Shown here: positions 63,901 through 64,000 of the stretch, piece by piece
Position numbering within the stretch: position 1 is the first letter of the stretch
Layout of the letters: each line of letters opens with the position of its first letter
Source of the DNA: Piscicola geometra
Lineage: Eukaryota; Annelida; Clitellata; Hirudinida; Piscicolidae
Length of the DNA stretch: 64,000 nt
Direction of reading: 5' to 3'
NCBI GenBank assembly: GCA_943735955.1
Contig: OX030968.1
Location: 5,251,021-5,315,020 of the forward strand
Translations under genes and position numbers: made by a program
The notes under the pieces: model-generated
What the model was told of the DNA's origin: nothing
Databases searched by the model: none
The model's input: the letters and a program-made list of their open reading frames with translations, nothing else

Positions 63901-63940
63901 TCCCGAAGGACACCTTGTTGTACTCGACGGTGAGTTCAGC
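52147..63940 (-). CDS. NCAPG: Condensin complex subunit CAP-G (condensin subunit 3), C-terminal 14 exons
   Basis: HEAT-repeat non-SMC subunit of condensin I, acting in mitotic chromosome compaction. Exons in gene order: 63884-63940 (tentative), 63115-63222, 60388-60507, 59863-59959, 59615-59694, 59359-59431, 58768-58876, 58066-58156, 57616-57717, 54940-55116, 54681-54815, 52663-52813, 52412-52469, 52147-52306 (stop). Every junction is GT-AG and phase-consistent. The human CAP-G order is preserved: [25 protein letters not shown] with [146 protein letters not shown]. The last three exons give an acidic tail (Asp run, [13 protein letters not shown]); their assignment is less certain. The N-terminal half lies beyond the right edge. 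Confidence 0.92.
52850..53165. repeat. GATGATGATGTTGGTGGTGGT minisatellite
   Basis: About 16 units of gatgatgatgttggtggt(ggt) in the CAP-G intron just upstream (gene sense) of the exon at 52,663-52,813. Open frames on both strands are artefacts. Confidence 0.95.
53179..54609 (+). mobile_element. Degenerate piggyBac-like transposon with TTAA ends
   Basis: TTAA target duplications at 53,179-53,182 and 54,606-54,609 flank inverted ends (cccttaaacaccaa left; ccttaaacgccaa on the reverse strand at right). The interior plus frames give [63 protein letters not shown] and [20 protein letters not shown], broken by stops. These resemble the piggyBac transposase core. Inactive; inserted in a CAP-G intron. 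Confidence 0.85.
55120..55365. repeat. (ATGGATGA)n repeat
   Basis: Irregular atggatggatgaatgg array just 5' (gene sense) of the CAP-G exon acceptor at 55,116, with two copies of gatgaaggcatgggaggtga. Confidence 0.9.
55370..56000. other. CAP-G intron, AT-rich, with a possible transposon end
   Basis: Mostly AT-rich unique sequence. Around 55,930-55,985 ggtgcgtcttataaatgg and tacgtcttaaacagggtatt resemble DNA-transposon terminal sequence. No exon seen. Confidence 0.3.
56038..56840. mobile_element. ~800-bp TIR element with internal tandem repeats and tRNA-like segment
   Basis: The left end (56,038-56,078; gcgtagccgcgcggttggtg...) and right end (about 56,797-56,837) are reverse complements over about 41 bp with one mismatch. 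Immediately outside the left end is a perfect 28-bp palindrome (56,010-56,037) that repeats the tatcctgcg of the TIR. The interior has six copies of aaacatgaattaaatccttt (56,395-56,525), and on the minus strand a tRNA-like stretch with a B-box (ggtttcaattcc) at about 56,560. No transposase. It lies in a CAP-G intron. Confidence 0.7.
56548..56632 (-). other. tRNA-like sequence (pseudogene or SINE remnant)
   Basis: The minus strand reads gcttagcgcttgcacc, then ttagactacggatcgctacg and tctggtttcaattcccgg. That is the order of D-arm, anticodon-arm and T-arm with a good B-box. The acceptor stem is not convincing, so it is probably a tRNA relic carried inside the TIR element. Confidence 0.35.
56880..57120. 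other. CAP-G intron segment, no assigned feature
   Basis: Unique sequence. A minus-strand stretch at 57,030-57,110 ([18 protein letters not shown]) looks codon-like but has no good splice sites. The flanking exons already join in phase 0 without it. Confidence 0.3.
57120..57615. repeat. CCACCACGTCACCCACCCA minisatellite at a CAP-G donor
   Basis: On the gene strand the array starts at the donor of exon 57,616-57,717 (GCTGAC|GTGGTGGGTGG). It reiterates GTGACGTGGTGGGTGG, keeping the TGAC|GTGG junction in about a dozen copies. Confidence 0.9.
57735..58062. repeat. (ACC)n/(ATC)n intron
   Basis: Alternating ACC and ATC tracts fill the intron between CAP-G exons. The open frame with runs of Gly and Asp reads through this intron and is an artefact: the donor GAT|GTAGGT at 58,066 joins in phase to IENVAELL. 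Confidence 0.9.
58158..58245. repeat. (GGAT)n upstream of a CAP-G acceptor
   Basis: ggatggatgg tract on the plus strand; gene sense (atcc)n runs directly into the acceptor ccattcacag. Confidence 0.9.
58375..58767. repeat. CCAACCACCCACCCATCAA minisatellite at a CAP-G donor
   Basis: Gene sense ggtgggtgggtg(aat) units begin at donor AGCAG|GTGGGTGGGTG and fill the intron. The 58,258-58,374 segment is unique. Confidence 0.9.
58880..59355. repeat. GATGGAGGGATGGAGGGTAGGTG minisatellite
   Basis: Irregular tgatggagggatggaggg units with related ggatgaatgg sequence across the CAP-G intron. Confidence 0.9.
59435..59612. repeat. (GGAT)n-rich intron
   Basis: ggatggatggatgg with gaacagatgg and tgtatgtatg interruptions. 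Confidence 0.85.
59696..59795. repeat. (GATGAT/GATGACGAT)n intron
   Basis: Short trinucleotide-based array between two CAP-G exons. Confidence 0.85.
60005..60387. repeat. 18-19-bp minisatellite made of splice-donor copies
   Basis: Twenty tandem units of cacccctcacctggatgac (one unit has ccgg). On the gene strand each reads TCATCCAG|GTGAGG, identical to the real donor of the exon ending at 60,388. The array lies immediately downstream of that donor. Confidence 0.97.
60508..61259. repeat. Purine-rich then C-rich low-complexity intron
   Basis: ggaggggggtattggaggg units at 60,510-60,800. After a short unique gap, cacccacctgctcacccacc-type units occupy 60,950-61,255. No exon seen. Confidence 0.8.
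61268..62822 (+). mobile_element. hAT transposon with 8-bp target-site duplication
   Basis: The element is flanked by perfect 8-bp repeats acacgtaa (61,260-61,267 and 62,823-62,830), as hAT insertions are. The ends are taggggt and, reverse strand, tagaggt. Subterminal regions (61,285-61,440 and 62,575-62,790) are arrays of gggaacggga/cgggacggga. The interior is AT-rich, with a decayed transposase: [12 protein letters not shown], then in another frame [20 protein letters not shown], matching the hAT dimerisation region (P.S...ER.FS...I....R..L). Inactive; in a CAP-G intron. Confidence 0.85.
62835..63114. repeat. CCACCCACCAACCACC-rich intron at a CAP-G donor
   Basis: Gene sense starts ATG|GTGCATGGGTGGGTGG, and the ggtgcatgggtgg motif recurs about 40 and 80 bp downstream. 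Confidence 0.8.
63226..63700. repeat. (GGTGGGTGGTGA)n minisatellite
   Basis: About 470 bp of ggtgggtggtgaggtgggtg variants filling the CAP-G intron. Open frames on both strands are artefacts. Confidence 0.95.
63790..63880. repeat. (ATC)n tracts
   Basis: catcatcatc tracts on both sides of a short unique segment, next to the donor of the first CAP-G exon in the window. Confidence 0.85.
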
Positions 63941-64000
63941 CTGTCGAAGTGATAACAATGCTGAGTCCCATCATTCACTCACCCCCTCCTCCTCCACCCC

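Overview
This window is nuclear DNA from an animal, most likely an invertebrate. The evidence is intron-rich genes with GT-AG splicing, two genes typical of animals or eukaryotes (a nicotinic-type Cys-loop receptor subunit and the condensin subunit CAP-G), LINE, hAT, piggyBac and MULE relics, tRNA-derived SINEs, and very heavy satellite content. No bacterial signals (operons, Shine-Dalgarno sites, CRISPR) are present. The phylum cannot be fixed from the sequence alone. Exons were assembled by hand from splice consensus, reading phase and family resemblance. Most long open frames in the window are translations of tandem repeats, not genes.

Layout. (1) 1-8,783, minus strand: 5' two-thirds of a nicotinic acetylcholine receptor-like subunit gene. 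Nine exons run from the signal peptide to the end of TM2, and the rest lies beyond the left edge. Its introns are almost entirely minisatellites. (2) 8.8-11.0 kb: flank with a (CA)n/(TG)n inverted pair and two small MITEs. (3) 11.07-19.76 kb and 40.5-49.95 kb: two direct copies of one segmental duplication. Each carries an intact seven-exon minus-strand gene for a secreted, Cys-rich, PAN/Apple-like, probably GPI-anchored protein (487 and 490 aa). Each also carries a dead LINE, an 11-bp minisatellite and an LTR-like piece inside the large second intron. (4) 20-40.5 kb: transposon graveyard. It holds a CR1/Jockey-like LINE, two hAT fragments, a 2.8-kb 20-bp minisatellite, a family of fold-back modules, a FLYWCH/MULE relic, a SINE and another LINE. 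(5) 50.0-52.1 kb: SINE, MITE, possible orphan exons, a transposon relic. (6) 52.1-63.9 kb, minus strand: 14 exons of the C-terminal half of condensin CAP-G (NCAPG), with a piggyBac relic, a TIR element and a complete hAT with 8-bp target duplication sitting in its introns.

The most interesting points are these. Several intronic minisatellites appear to be tandem reiterations of the adjoining real splice junction. The clearest case is about 20 copies of a CAG|GTGAGG donor directly downstream of a CAP-G exon; another is about 90 copies of the receptor's acceptor sequence in which AG has become AA. The two paralogous PAN-like genes are nearly identical in introns, transposons and most exons, yet differ sharply in two short protein patches. 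That is the signature expected of diversifying selection or gene conversion in a recognition-type protein.
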